From contig NZ_JAAXKX010000002.1 in the NCBI RefSeq assembly GCF_012276755.1, positions 1-64,000 on the forward strand: DNA of 64,000 nt. The letters are read 5' to 3'. The stretch comes from Marichromatium bheemlicum (GTDB lineage Bacteria > Pseudomonadota > Gammaproteobacteria > Chromatiales > Chromatiaceae). The notes beneath the pieces were generated by a model. That model saw only the letters and a list, made by a program, of their open reading frames with translations, did not search any database and had not been told where the DNA came from. Positions 55,688-64,000 of the stretch are shown piece after piece. Positions within the stretch are counted from its first letter, which is position 1, and every line of letters begins with the position of its first letter. The translations under genes were made by a program, and so were the position numbers.

Positions 55688-55996
55688 TCAGTGGTCCCAC
55701 ATCACATTGACCTCGGCGGCGGCCGCGGCCTCGAGCAGTTCGATCAGCGGCAGGGCCCGGTGAGCCAGACTGACGTGACGCGGCGCATCGTCCTCGCCAT
55801 GATGCGGCGCATCGAGGGTCAACCCGGGATGGTCGGTGACCGCGGTACGCAACCGCTCCAGCGCCTGGGGGACATCTGCGGCGAGCAGCGCGCCAGGGAC
55901 ACTGCCGCTGTGCCCCATCAACTTGATCAGGGGTACGGCGACCTCGCCGAACATGGTGATGGTGGCATAGGCGCTGGTCTGGAAGTGAACGAGCAT
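55688..55996 (-). CDS. DUF1840 family protein
   Basis: A 102-residue conserved protein beginning LVHFQTSAYATITMFGEVAVPLIKLMGHSGSVPGAL, which matches the DUF1840 family of proteobacterial proteins of unknown function. The ATG at 55996 starts this segment; the very long upstream frame passes through the pentamer repeat and is not coding. It is divergent from the Mth938-like gene. Confidence 0.85.
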   Translation of the reverse strand: MLVHFQTSAYATITMFGEVAVPLIKLMGHSGSVPGALLAADVPQALERLRTAVTDHPGLTLDAPHHGEDDAPRHVSLAHRALPLIELLEAAAAAEVNVMWDH

Positions 55997-56085
55997 GGCA
56001 AGGACTCCAGTGATGAACGGTGCCGGTCCACCGTCGTCAGGTTGAGCCACGCGAGCACACAGGACCAGGGGGGAGACAACACGCG

Positions 56086-56111
56086 GCCCGCGCCCGCGCC
56101 CGCGCCCGCGC
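56086..56111 (+). repeat. Hexamer repeat (GCCCGC)n
   Basis: About four copies of GCCCGC directly abutting the pentamer array. It is probably a slippage-prone low-complexity tract. Confidence 0.8.
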
Positions 56112-56112
56112 A

Positions 56113-56178
56113 CCTGACCTGACCTGACCTGACCTGACCTGACCTGACCTGACCTGACCTGACCTGACCTGACCTGAC
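56113..56178 (+). repeat. Tandem pentamer array (CCTGA)n
   Basis: Thirteen perfect copies of CCTGA over 66 bp within the 300-bp gap between divergent genes (DUF1840 leftward from 55996, Mth938-like rightward from 56297). It lies outside coding sequence, so copy-number change would alter promoter or leader spacing rather than frame. The remainder of the gap shows no gene. Confidence 0.97.
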
Positions 56179-56296
56179 GAACAGATCCTACCGGCGGAGG
56201 TCGGCACGCACACCCGGCGGCCGACAGGTCGAGGCTCGATCTTACCGACGCCCGCCCGGCTTGTCCGCTCCCAGGCCCTGGGGTATGGTCGGGACC

Positions 56297-56668
56297 ATGA
56301 AATTCACCGAAACAGAAGACGCTGGCAGCAATCGGGTCCAGGGCTATGGCCCCGAGGGGACACGGATCCGTGACCACGCCTACACCCACGCCCTGCTGGT
56401 GTCGGCCGAGCGACTGGATCCGGACTGGGGACCGGCGCGCGCCGAGGAACTCACCTCCGAGCACATCGCCGCGCTGCTCGAGGACCACCCCCAGGTGATC
56501 ATCATCGGCACCGGGGCGCGTCAGGTCTTCCCCGCCGCTGCGGTCTATCGCGAGGCGATCGCACGCGGGGTCGGCATCGAGTTCATGGATACCGGCGCCG
56601 CCTGCCGTACCTTCAACATCCTGCTCGATGAGGACCGACGAGTGGTCGCGGGACTGCTGCCCTACTGA
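56297..56668 (+). CDS. Mth938-like domain (DUF498) protein
   Basis: A 123-residue protein of the Mth938/NDUFAF3-like fold family. Segments VQGYGPEGTRIRDHAYTHALLVSAE and VIIIGTGARQVFP, then GIEFMDTGAACRTFNILLDEDRRVVAGLLPY, are characteristic. Members lie in many proteobacterial genomes and the mitochondrial relative assists complex I assembly; the bacterial role is unknown. The pentamer array lies about 120 bp upstream. Confidence 0.88.
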   Translation: MKFTETEDAGSNRVQGYGPEGTRIRDHAYTHALLVSAERLDPDWGPARAEELTSEHIAALLEDHPQVIIIGTGARQVFPAAAVYREAIARGVGIEFMDTGAACRTFNILLDEDRRVVAGLLPY

Positions 56669-56684
56669 GCCTGGAGCACACGCC

Positions 56685-57383
56685 ATGGATCGCGCCCTGG
56701 TCCCCGGGATCCTCCTCGCCGCCCTGCTCGCCGTCCTCGGGCTCGCACTGTTGATGCCCGATCCAACACCCCCTGGTGGCGCACGCCTGCCCTGGCAGGT
56801 CGATCTCACCACCGACGGGACCACCCGGGTGTTCGGGCTCACCCTCGGCGCCAGCACCCTGGCCGAGGCCCGCGCCCTGTTCGGCGAGTCGGGCGAGTTG
56901 AACCTGTTCCGTGCCGGCGACGCGCAGGCACCCCGTCTGAGCGTCGAGGCCTATTTCTCACGCCTGCACCTACACCGACTACGCGCCGACTTCGTCCTCA
57001 CCCTGGAGATCGCGACCGAGCAGCTGGCCGCAGCCTATGCCCGCGGGCTGCGCATCAGCCAGCTGCCGAGCGGCGACAAGAAGGTCCGTCTCGCCCCCGA
57101 GGACGAGGCCGCGTTCGCCACCGCGCCGATCCGCGCCATCACCTATCTGCCCCAAGCACGGCTCGATCCGGCACTGATCGAACGCCGCTTCGGCCAACCG
57201 GCGCAGCAACTCGTCGAGCCCGAGAGCGGCGTCGTCCATCATCTCTATCCAGAACACGGCATCGACGTCGCCCTCGCCGCCGATGGCGAGACCGTCATCC
57301 AGTACGTCGCGCCAGCGGCCTTCGAGACCCTGCTCGCGCCGCTCGAGGCGCACGCGACCGATCAGCGCACGCCGTCGACGTAA
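56685..57383 (+). CDS. Membrane-anchored protein of unknown function
   Basis: A 232-residue protein with one N-terminal hydrophobic segment (ALVPGILLAALLAVLGLALLM), likely anchor or uncleaved signal, and a soluble periplasmic domain (VFGLTLGASTLAEARALFGESGELNLF; ERRFGQPAQQLVEPESGVVHHLYPEHGIDVAL). CTGGAG precedes the ATG at 56685, deciding against the upstream in-frame start. It overlaps the 3' end of convergent tyrA by 22 bp. I do not recognise a named family. Confidence 0.75.
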   Translation: MDRALVPGILLAALLAVLGLALLMPDPTPPGGARLPWQVDLTTDGTTRVFGLTLGASTLAEARALFGESGELNLFRAGDAQAPRLSVEAYFSRLHLHRLRADFVLTLEIATEQLAAAYARGLRISQLPSGDKKVRLAPEDEAAFATAPIRAITYLPQARLDPALIERRFGQPAQQLVEPESGVVHHLYPEHGIDVALAADGETVIQYVAPAAFETLLAPLEAHATDQRTPST

Positions 57384-58228
57384 CGGTCGCGTGCCTCGCG
57401 GGCGCGCGCGAACAACGCCAGCAACTCGTCGCCGTCCTCCTCGCGGATCAGCCGCGCGAGATCGGCCAGCTCGATGCTGAAGCGCGCGAGCATCGCGCTC
57501 AACGCCTCGCGGTTGGCCAGACAGATGTCGCGCCACATCTCCGGGCTGCTCGAGGCGATACGGGTGAAGTCGCGGAAACCGCTCGCCGCATAGCGGAAGA
57601 TCTCATCGTTCTCGCGCATCCGCGCCAGGGTATCGACCAGACCGAAGGCGAGCATGTGCGGCAGATGACTGGTCGCGGCCAGCACCTCGTCGTGGTGGGC
57701 CACGCTCATCCGCATCACCTCGGCACCACAGGCCCGCCACATCGCCTCGACCCGATCGACCGCCGCCGACGCGGTCTGCTCCACCGGGGTGAGGATCACC
57801 CGACGATCGCGGTAGAGCGAGGGAAAGGCGGCCTCGACCCCACTGCGCTCGGTGCCGGCGATCGGGTGCCCCGGCACCAGGAACGGTGGCGGCGCGCCAA
57901 ACACCGCGCCGGCATCGGCCACCACGCTGCCCTTGACGCTGCCGCCGTCAGTGACCACCGCCCCCGGCGCGAGCGCTGGGGCGATGGCCGTGAGCACCCC
58001 GCGCATCGCCCCCATGGGCACGGCGAGAAAGACCATGTCGGCGCCGACGACCGCCTCGGCCGGGTCATGGCAGAAGCGATCGATCACCCCCAGCTCGCGG
58101 GCCCGTTCGAGGTTGGGCCGCGAACGCCCACAACCGACCACCTCGCCAACCGCCCCGGCCTCGCGCAGCGCCTGGGCGAGCGAGCCGCCGATCAACCCGA
58201 CACCAATGACCGCGAGCCGCGCGATCAT
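57362..58228 (-). CDS. tyrA: Prephenate dehydrogenase
   Basis: NAD(P)-dependent oxidative decarboxylation of prephenate to 4-hydroxyphenylpyruvate in tyrosine synthesis. The 288-residue monofunctional protein has the Rossmann motif VIGVGLIGGSLAQALRE, TDGGSVKGSVV, and the catalytic region VPGHPIAGTERSGVEAAF with HHDEVLAATSHLPHML. It overlaps hisC as ATGA. In many relatives aroA follows; here the unknown convergent gene does instead. Confidence 0.94.
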   Translation of the reverse strand: MIARLAVIGVGLIGGSLAQALREAGAVGEVVGCGRSRPNLERARELGVIDRFCHDPAEAVVGADMVFLAVPMGAMRGVLTAIAPALAPGAVVTDGGSVKGSVVADAGAVFGAPPPFLVPGHPIAGTERSGVEAAFPSLYRDRRVILTPVEQTASAAVDRVEAMWRACGAEVMRMSVAHHDEVLAATSHLPHMLAFGLVDTLARMRENDEIFRYAASGFRDFTRIASSSPEMWRDICLANREALSAMLARFSIELADLARLIREEDGDELLALFARAREARDRYVDGVR

Positions 58229-59337
58229 CGTCCCAGCACCTGCTCGAGCGCGGCGATGCAGCGGGCGTTCTCCGCCTCCAGGCCGATGCTGATGCGCAGG
58301 TGATTGGGCAGCCCGTAATTGGCCACCGGTCGCACGATCACGCCCAGACGCAACAAGGCATCGTTGATCGGCGCGGCCGGGCGACCGAGGTCGACGGTGA
58401 TGAAGTTGCCCACCGAGGGGATGAAGTCGAGCCCCAGGCGCGCGAAGGCCGCAGTGTACTGGCGCATCCCGGCGCGGTTGAGCTCGACCGAGGCACGCAC
58501 GTGCTCGCGGTCATCGAGCGCGGCGACCGCCGCGGCCTGAGCCAGGGCATTGACGTTGAACGGCTGGCGCACCCGATTGAGCAGGTCGGCGACCTTGGGG
58601 TGGCTCAGGCCGTAGCCGACGCGCAACGCCGCCAGGCCGTGGACCTTGGCGAAGGTGCGGGTGACGATCAGGTTGGGGTGATTCTCCAGCCACAGGGTGG
58701 CGTCGGGGAAATCGGGCTCGTTGACGTAGTCGGTATAGGCCTCGTCGATCACCACCAGGCAGGTGCGCGGCAGCGCCTCGATGAAGGACTTGAGCGTGGC
58801 GGCATCGAGCCAGGTGCCGCTCGGATTGTTGGGGTTGGCGATCCACACCACCCGGGTGCGCTCGTTGACCAGCGCGGTCATCGCCTCGAGGTCGTGCCCG
58901 TAATCACGCGCCGGGGCGATGCGGGCGGTCGCGCCCACCGCCTGGGTGGAGATGGCATAGACGGCGAAGGCGTGCTCGGAGATCACCGACTCGGTGCCGG
59001 GCTGGAGGAAGGCGCGCGCGATCAGGTCGAGCACGTCGTTGGAGCCGTTACCGAGGGTCACCGTGCTCGGCGAGACGTCGTGATGCGCGGCGATCGCCAT
59101 GCGCAACTCGAAGCCACCGCCGTCGGGATAGCGCCCGAGGTCGCCACAGGCCTCGGCGATCGCCGCGCGCGCCTTGGGACCGGGGCCGAGCGGGTTCTCG
59201 TTGGAGGCGAGCTTGACCGCATCGGTGATGCCGAGTTCGCGCTCGAGCTCGGCCATCGGCTTGCCCGGGACATAGGGTGAGAGACCGGCGACCCAGGGCG
59301 CGGCGATCTCGAGGAAGGGGTTCTCTTGATTGGGCAT
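58225..59337 (-). CDS. hisC: Histidinol-phosphate/aromatic aminotransferase
   Basis: PLP-dependent class I/II aminotransferase of 370 residues. Key segments are KLASNENPLGPGPKA, the glycine-rich GNGSNDVLDLIARAF, ANPNNPSGTWL, DEAYTDYV and the PLP lysine in RTFAKVHGLAALRVGYG. In this aroma-operon context (pheA-hisC-tyrA) the enzyme may transaminate phenylpyruvate and hydroxyphenylpyruvate as well as imidazole-acetol phosphate. Confidence 0.92.
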   Translation of the reverse strand: MPNQENPFLEIAAPWVAGLSPYVPGKPMAELERELGITDAVKLASNENPLGPGPKARAAIAEACGDLGRYPDGGGFELRMAIAAHHDVSPSTVTLGNGSNDVLDLIARAFLQPGTESVISEHAFAVYAISTQAVGATARIAPARDYGHDLEAMTALVNERTRVVWIANPNNPSGTWLDAATLKSFIEALPRTCLVVIDEAYTDYVNEPDFPDATLWLENHPNLIVTRTFAKVHGLAALRVGYGLSHPKVADLLNRVRQPFNVNALAQAAAVAALDDREHVRASVELNRAGMRQYTAAFARLGLDFIPSVGNFITVDLGRPAAPINDALLRLGVIVRPVANYGLPNHLRISIGLEAENARCIAALEQVLGR

Positions 59338-59454
59338 GATGCAGACTCGCGATGATCTTGTCCGTCCCCGGCGAGGGGCGGAACGTCCTTGAAGATGATC
59401 GACCCCGCGGCCCGTCGCCGGCGCGACCGCCCCGTGGGGTCGGAGAGGATGGCT

Positions 59455-59471
59455 GCGACCGAACCGGTCGC
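59455..59471 (-). terminator. Hairpin downstream of pheA
   Basis: GCGACCG-AAC-CGGTCGC, a perfect 7-bp stem, 15 bp past the pheA stop. No T-tract. A second inverted repeat (GACCCC at 59401 and GGGGTC at 59436) follows. The gap may partly uncouple hisC-tyrA from pheA. Confidence 0.45.
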
Positions 59472-59485
59472 GGTGCTATCCGGCC

Positions 59486-60586
59486 CTACAGCACCGCGAC
59501 CGGATAGGAACCCAGCACCTTGAACAACAGCGCCTGGCGTTCCAAGTGCTCGAGCGCTGCGGCGACCGGCAGGTCGTCACGGTGCCCCATGATGTCGACG
59601 AAGAAGACATAGTCCCAGATACCACGCCGCGAGGGCCGCGACTCGATCCGGGTCATGCTGATGCCATGGGCGGCCAGCGGCATCAACAGGGCATGCAAGC
59701 CCCCGGCCTCGTTACGACACGAGAGCAGCAGGCTGGTCTTGTCCTGACCGCTCGGCGGTGCGTCCTGCTTGCCGATGACGAGAAAGCGGGTGGTATTGCC
59801 CGGCTCGTCCTCGATACGCTCGGCGAGCAGCTCCAGCCCATAGATCTCGGCGGCCTGATAGCCGGCCACCGCCGCGGCGCCCGACTCCTTGGCGGCGGTG
59901 CGCGCGGCGTCGGCGTTACTGCCGACGGCCACCCGCTCGGCGTGCGGCAGATAGCGATCGAGCCACTCGCGACACTGCGCGAGCGATTGCTGGTGGGAGT
60001 AGACGGTACGGATCGCACCGAGTTCGGTCTCGGCGCTCATCAAATGATGGTGGATACGCAGCGAGACCTCGCCGGTGATCGCCAGTGGCGAGGCCATGAA
60101 CAGATCGAGGGTATGGCTGACCACGCCCTCGGTGGAGTTCTCCACCGGCACCACACCGAAGTCGCAGGAACCGGCCTCGACCTCGCGAAAGATCTCATCG
60201 ATGGTGGCCATCGCCCGGGTCACCACCGAGTGGCCGAAGTGCTTGATCGCCGCGGCCTGGGTGAAGGTGCCCTCGGGACCGAGGAAGGCGGCCTGCAGCG
60301 GGCGCTCGAGCGCCAGGCAGGCGGACATGATCTCGCGAAACAGCCGCGCCACCTCCTCGCCGTCGAGCGGCCCCGGGTTGGCGCCCTTGACCCGGCGCAG
60401 GATCGCCACCTCGCGCTCGGGGCGGTAGAACTGCACCGCCCGACCGTCGGTCTCGGTCTTGATCTGGGCGACGCGCTGGGCACAGCGTGCCCGCTCGCTG
60501 ATCAGATCGAGCAGTTCCTGGTCGATGGCGTCGATGCGCCCCCGGACCCGATCGAGCCCGTCCTGATCGTGCGCATGATCGGCCAT
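59486..60586 (-). CDS. pheA: Bifunctional chorismate mutase/prephenate dehydratase
   Basis: Converts chorismate to prephenate and then phenylpyruvate in phenylalanine synthesis. The 366-residue protein has an N-terminal AroQ chorismate mutase helix (RVRGRIDAIDQELLDLISERARCAQRVAQIK), a prephenate dehydratase domain (FLGPEGTFTQAA, VPVENSTEGVVSHTLDLF, GNTTRFLVIG) and a C-terminal ACT domain with ESRPSRRGIWDYVFF for feedback by phenylalanine. The ATG at 60586 lies 2 bp after the serA stop, so it is translationally linked to serA. Confidence 0.95.
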   Translation of the reverse strand: MADHAHDQDGLDRVRGRIDAIDQELLDLISERARCAQRVAQIKTETDGRAVQFYRPEREVAILRRVKGANPGPLDGEEVARLFREIMSACLALERPLQAAFLGPEGTFTQAAAIKHFGHSVVTRAMATIDEIFREVEAGSCDFGVVPVENSTEGVVSHTLDLFMASPLAITGEVSLRIHHHLMSAETELGAIRTVYSHQQSLAQCREWLDRYLPHAERVAVGSNADAARTAAKESGAAAVAGYQAAEIYGLELLAERIEDEPGNTTRFLVIGKQDAPPSGQDKTSLLLSCRNEAGGLHALLMPLAAHGISMTRIESRPSRRGIWDYVFFVDIMGHRDDLPVAAALEHLERQALLFKVLGSYPVAVL

Positions 60587-60588
60587 GG

Positions 60589-61773
60589 TCAGCACGCCTC
60601 CGGCAGCGGTTCGAGCACGCGCGCCGAGCACACCCCATCGATCGCCGCCAGCGCGGCGAGCGTCTCCGGCGGACAGGGGCGATCGACATCGATCAGGGTC
60701 ACCGCGATGGTCTCACGCGAGCGGTTGAGCATATCGAGGATGTTGAGTCCGGCGGTACCGAGGTGCGTCGAGATCTGGCCGACCATGTTGGGGACGTTGT
60801 TGTTGACGATGGAGATACGTGCGCCGCCGTTGCGTGGCAGCACGATCTCGGGGAAGTTGACCGAATGGGTCACGTTGCCGTTCTCCAGATAGTCGCGCAG
60901 CTGTTCGGCGACCATCACTGCACAGTTGTCCTCCGCCTCCCGGGTCGAGGCACCCAGGTGCGGCAGCACCACCACCTGCGGGTGGGCCTTGAGCTGGTTG
61001 TTGGGAAAGTCGCAGCAGTAGCCGTGGAGGCGCCCGGCGTCGAGCGCCGCGAGCACCGCGGCATCGTCAACGATGCCGCGGCGCGAGAAGTTCAGCAGCA
61101 ACGCCCCCTGGCGCATGCCGCGGATACGTGCAGCATCGATCAGATGACGGGTGTCGTCGGTCAGCGGCACATGCAGGGTGACGCAATCGGCACGGGCGAG
61201 CACCTCGTCGATGCTGTGCGCGGCCTCGACATCGTGTTCGAGCTGCCAGGCGCGGGCCACGGTGATGGTGGGATCGTAGCCGATCACCCGCATCCCCAAT
61301 GCGCGCGCGGCGTTGGCCACCTTGACCCCGATCGCACCGAGCCCGATCACCCCGAGGGTACGCCCCGGCAGCTCGAAGCCGACGAAGGCGCGCTTGCCCT
61401 GCTCCACCGCCTGCTGGATGGTGGCGTCATCGCCGTCAAGACCGTCGACGAAGCGCAGCGCCTGGGCGATGTTGCGCGAGCCGATCAACAGCGCCGCAAG
61501 CACCAGCTCCTTGACTGCGTTGGCATTGGCCCCCGGGGTGTTGAACACCGCCACGCCACGGGCGGTCATCTCCGCCACCGGGATGTTGTTGGTGCCGGCG
61601 CCGGCACGCCCGATGGCGCGCACCGAGGCAGGCACCGCCGTCGCCTGCAACGGCGCCGAGCGCAGCAGGATGGCATCCGGATGGACGATCTCCGAGGCCA
61701 CCTCGTAGTGCTCGCGCGGCAGCCGCTCGAGCCCGGCCACCGCGATCTGATTCAAGGTCTGGATCCTGAACAT
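60589..61773 (-). CDS. serA: D-3-phosphoglycerate dehydrogenase
   Basis: First step of serine synthesis from 3-phosphoglycerate. The 394-residue protein has the NAD-binding motif GVIGLGAIGVKVANAA, the catalytic residues in GRAGAGTNNIPV, NFSRRGIVDD and LPHLGASTREAEDNC, and a C-terminal ACT domain (ISIVNNNVPNMVGQISTHL) typical of serine-responsive forms. It lies between serC and pheA in the same direction. Confidence 0.94.
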   Translation of the reverse strand: MFRIQTLNQIAVAGLERLPREHYEVASEIVHPDAILLRSAPLQATAVPASVRAIGRAGAGTNNIPVAEMTARGVAVFNTPGANANAVKELVLAALLIGSRNIAQALRFVDGLDGDDATIQQAVEQGKRAFVGFELPGRTLGVIGLGAIGVKVANAARALGMRVIGYDPTITVARAWQLEHDVEAAHSIDEVLARADCVTLHVPLTDDTRHLIDAARIRGMRQGALLLNFSRRGIVDDAAVLAALDAGRLHGYCCDFPNNQLKAHPQVVVLPHLGASTREAEDNCAVMVAEQLRDYLENGNVTHSVNFPEIVLPRNGGARISIVNNNVPNMVGQISTHLGTAGLNILDMLNRSRETIAVTLIDVDRPCPPETLAALAAIDGVCSARVLEPLPEAC

Positions 61774-61828
61774 GCCCGCTCGGCCTCCTGCAGGGATAAA
61801 GGGCGCCGCAATGCGCCAGAGCGCGGCC

Positions 61829-62914
61829 TCAGCCGTGACGACGCTCGAACTCGCGCATGAACGCGACCAACGCCTCGACCCCGGACTCGGGCATGGCGTT
61901 GTAGATGCTCGCGCGCATCCCGCCGGCCGAGCGATGCCCCTTGAGCGCGGTCAGCCCCGCAGCCGCGGCCTCTTCAAGGAAACGGGCATCGAGCGCCGGA
62001 TCGGCCAGGGTGAAGGGGATGTTCATCCACGAGCGCGACCCCGGGTCCACCGGGTTGCGATAGAAGTCGGAGGCATCGATGGTGTCGTAGAGCAACGCCG
62101 CCTTGCGGGCGTTGACCTCGGCCATCGCCTCCAGGCCACCGCGCGCCTTGAGCCACTGGAACACCAGACCGGCCAGGTACCAGGCATAGGTCGGCGGGGT
62201 GTTGTACATGGAGTCGGCGTCGGCGTGGACCTTATAGTCGAACATGGTCGGGGTCGCCGCCAGGGGCTGACCGAGCAGATCGTCACGAACGATGACGATG
62301 GTCAGACCGGCCGGGCCGATGTTCTTCTGGGCGCCGGCATAGATCAACCCGAAACGCGAGACCTCGATCGGACGCGACAGCAGGGTCGAGGACATGTCGG
62401 CGATCAGCGGCACCACGCCGGTCTCGGGGACATAGGAGAACTCGACCCCGGCGATGGTCTCGTTAGGGGTGTAGTGGACATAGGCCGCACGCTCGCCGCT
62501 GAGCGCCAGCTCGTGCTGCGCCGGGGCCCGACCGAGCGGCTCGTCGACGGTGCTGGCGGCGACATTGACCGCGCAGTAGCGCCGCGCCTCGGCGATCGCC
62601 TTCTTCGACCAGGTGCCGGTGTTGACGTAATCGGCCTCGCCCTTGCCGCGCAGCAGGTTCATCGGCACCATCGCGAACTGGCTCGAGGCCCCCCCCTGAA
62701 GGAACAGCACCCGATAGTTGTCCGGGATGCCCAGCAGCTCGCGCAGGTCGGCCTCGGCACGTTCGGCGATGGCGACAAAGGCCTTGCCACGGTGGCTCAT
62801 CTCGGCCACGCTGGTCCCCGTGCCCTGCCAGTCGAGCATCTCCTCGCGGGCCTGCTGCAGCACCGCTTCGGGCAGCATCGCTGGCCCGGCGCTGAAATTG
62901 TACACTCGAGCCAT
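61829..62914 (-). CDS. serC: Phosphoserine aminotransferase
   Basis: PLP-dependent transaminase making 3-phosphoserine (and 4-phosphohydroxythreonine for pyridoxal phosphate). The 361-residue length matches E. coli (362). [33 protein letters not shown], the PLP lysine in [13 protein letters not shown], and [17 protein letters not shown] are present. The ATG at 62914 is preferred to the GTG at 62920 because AGGGGAAG sits 8 bases before it. It follows gyrA by 33 bp. Confidence 0.96.
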   Translation of the reverse strand: MARVYNFSAGPAMLPEAVLQQAREEMLDWQGTGTSVAEMSHRGKAFVAIAERAEADLRELLGIPDNYRVLFLQGGASSQFAMVPMNLLRGKGEADYVNTGTWSKKAIAEARRYCAVNVAASTVDEPLGRAPAQHELALSGERAAYVHYTPNETIAGVEFSYVPETGVVPLIADMSSTLLSRPIEVSRFGLIYAGAQKNIGPAGLTIVIVRDDLLGQPLAATPTMFDYKVHADADSMYNTPPTYAWYLAGLVFQWLKARGGLEAMAEVNARKAALLYDTIDASDFYRNPVDPGSRSWMNIPFTLADPALDARFLEEAAAAGLTALKGHRSAGGMRASIYNAMPESGVEALVAFMREFERRHG

Positions 62915-62947
62915 TCTCACTCTTCCCCTAACACAGAATCAGGATTG

Positions 62948-64000
62948 TCAGTCGTGCGTCGCGGCATCCGCACCCGCCTCGGGCGCGGCCTCGGACGCGT
63001 CACCCGCGCCATCCTCGTCCTCATCGAGCGCGACCACGCGCTCGACATAGACCAACCGCTCACCCTCGTCGAGATTGATCAGCTTGACGCCCTGGGCATC
63101 GCGCCCGACCACCGGGACCTCATCGACCGAGGTCCGGATCAGGGTACCGTGCTCGGTGATCAGCATGATCTCGTCACCGGGCAGCACCAGCACCGCACCG
63201 ACCTGCTCGCCGTTGCGCTCCGAGGTACGGATGGCGATCACGCCCTGGGTCCCGCGCCCCTTGGTCGGGAACTGATCGACGGTGGTGCGCTTACCATAGC
63301 CGTTTTCGGTGACGCTGAGTACGGTGCCGGGCTCGGGGACCACCAGCGAGATGACGCGCTGCTCGGGCTGGAGTTTGACCCCGCGCACACCGTGCGCGGT
63401 CCGCCCCATCGCCCGCACCTGCTCCTCGGAGAAGCGCACCGCCTTGCCGGCGGAGGTGAACAGCATCAGGTCCTGGTTGCCGTCGGTGATCGCCACCCCG
63501 ACCAGGTACTCGTCCTCGTGCAGATCGATGGCGATGATCCCGCGCGAGAGCGGGCGCGAGAAGTCCTTGAGCGGCGTCTTCTTGACCGTGCCGGCGCTGG
63601 TGGCCATGAACACGAAGTAGCCGTCCTCGTAATCACGCACCGGCAACAGCGCGGTGATGCGCTCGCCCTGCTCGAGCGGCAACAGGTTGACCATCGGTCG
63701 ACCGCGCGCGCTACGCCCGGCCTGGGGCAGCTCGTAGACCTTGATCCAGTAGACCCGGCCGCGACTGGAGAAGCAGAGCACGGTGTCGTGGGTATTGGCC
63801 ACGAACAACCGATCGATGAAGTCCTCCTCGCGGAAGGAGGTCGCGCTCTTGCCACGTCCTCCACGGTGCTGGGCCTGGTAGTCGCTGAGCGGCTGGGCCT
63901 TGACGTAGCCCTGGTGGGAGAGCGTCACCACCAGGTCCTCGGGGGCGATCAGGTCCTCGAGGGTGAGGTCGGTGTGGTCGACCTGGATCTCGGTGCGACG
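62948..64000 (-). CDS. gyrA: DNA gyrase subunit A, C-terminal part (runs off the window)
   Basis: The frame is open to the right edge at 64000, so the N-terminal part with the catalytic tyrosine is outside. The visible 350 residues are the end of the breakage-reunion region and the C-terminal beta-pinwheel that wraps DNA. The GyrA-box is QHRGGRGK; blades such as [12 protein letters not shown] and [19 protein letters not shown] follow, then an acidic tail rich in Asp, Glu and Ala. Gene order gyrA-serC-serA-pheA is common in gammaproteobacteria. Confidence 0.97.
   Translation of the reverse strand, partial: RRTEIQVDHTDLTLEDLIAPEDLVVTLSHQGYVKAQPLSDYQAQHRGGRGKSATSFREEDFIDRLFVANTHDTVLCFSSRGRVYWIKVYELPQAGRSARGRPMVNLLPLEQGERITALLPVRDYEDGYFVFMATSAGTVKKTPLKDFSRPLSRGIIAIDLHEDEYLVGVAITDGNQDLMLFTSAGKAVRFSEEQVRAMGRTAHGVRGVKLQPEQRVISLVVPEPGTVLSVTENGYGKRTTVDQFPTKGRGTQGVIAIRTSERNGEQVGAVLVLPGDEIMLITEHGTLIRTSVDEVPVVGRDAQGVKLINLDEGERLVYVERVVALDEDEDGAGDASEAAPEAGADAATHD

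Overview
This window is a GC-rich, gene-dense chromosomal segment of a gammaproteobacterium. The gene neighbourhoods rpsB/map/glnD, dapC-dapD-yffB-dapE, minCDE, dnaX-ybaB-recR and gyrA-serC-serA-pheA-hisC-tyrA, plus the form of the individual proteins, fit the Chromatiales (purple sulfur bacteria and relatives). That placement is inference: no photosynthesis or sulfur genes and no rRNA are present. There are no tRNA genes, insertion sequences, prophage or CRISPR arrays that I can see.

Layout. 1-4780: rpsB faces left and map-glnD faces right, around a long shared leader/promoter region. 4781-5337 is a gene-free composite repeat with heptamer arrays. 5338-8906 is a lysine/diaminopimelate run (dapC, dapD, yffB-like, dapE). 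8936-14571, all on the minus strand, holds minCDE, a HIT protein, recR, ybaB, dnaX and the 4.5S SRP RNA gene ffs. A second hairpin-like repeat (14677-14844) precedes three envelope proteins of unknown function. 17327-22095 is a B12 unit: a cobalamin riboswitch, then btuB, cobT, cobC, cobS. 22253-30098 holds a KamA-like radical SAM protein, an OPT transporter, a chemoreceptor, a cation antiporter and dsbB-dsbA. 30140-36302 is a signalling island: a hybrid histidine kinase broken by two lesions, a REC-PAS-GGDEF-EAL protein, an orphan Hpt protein and an EAL-HDOD protein.

37299-42952 is the most interesting segment. It encodes an unusual P1B-type metal ATPase whose cation-site motif is ACA instead of CPC, four small or low-complexity membrane-anchored proteins in one overlapping minus-strand operon, and two further proteins that share the ATPase's N-terminal HxxPGRLRxR motif. 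A near-consensus Fur box lies beside it. I interpret this as a candidate ferrosome (iron-storage organelle) or related iron-handling cluster; that is inference from architecture.

43153-48122 pairs phosphoketolase with glycogen phosphorylase, a route from glycogen to acetyl phosphate. 48320-57383 contains an orphan PIN protein behind a strong promoter with two palindromes, ruvB, a TRIC-like channel, a family 4/5-like uracil-DNA glycosylase, a frameshifted DinB-like gene, the divergent glnS/gltX pair and small conserved proteins flanking a 13-copy pentamer repeat. 57362-64000 is the aromatic/serine block tyrA, hisC, pheA, serA, serC and the 3' part of gyrA, which runs off the right edge.
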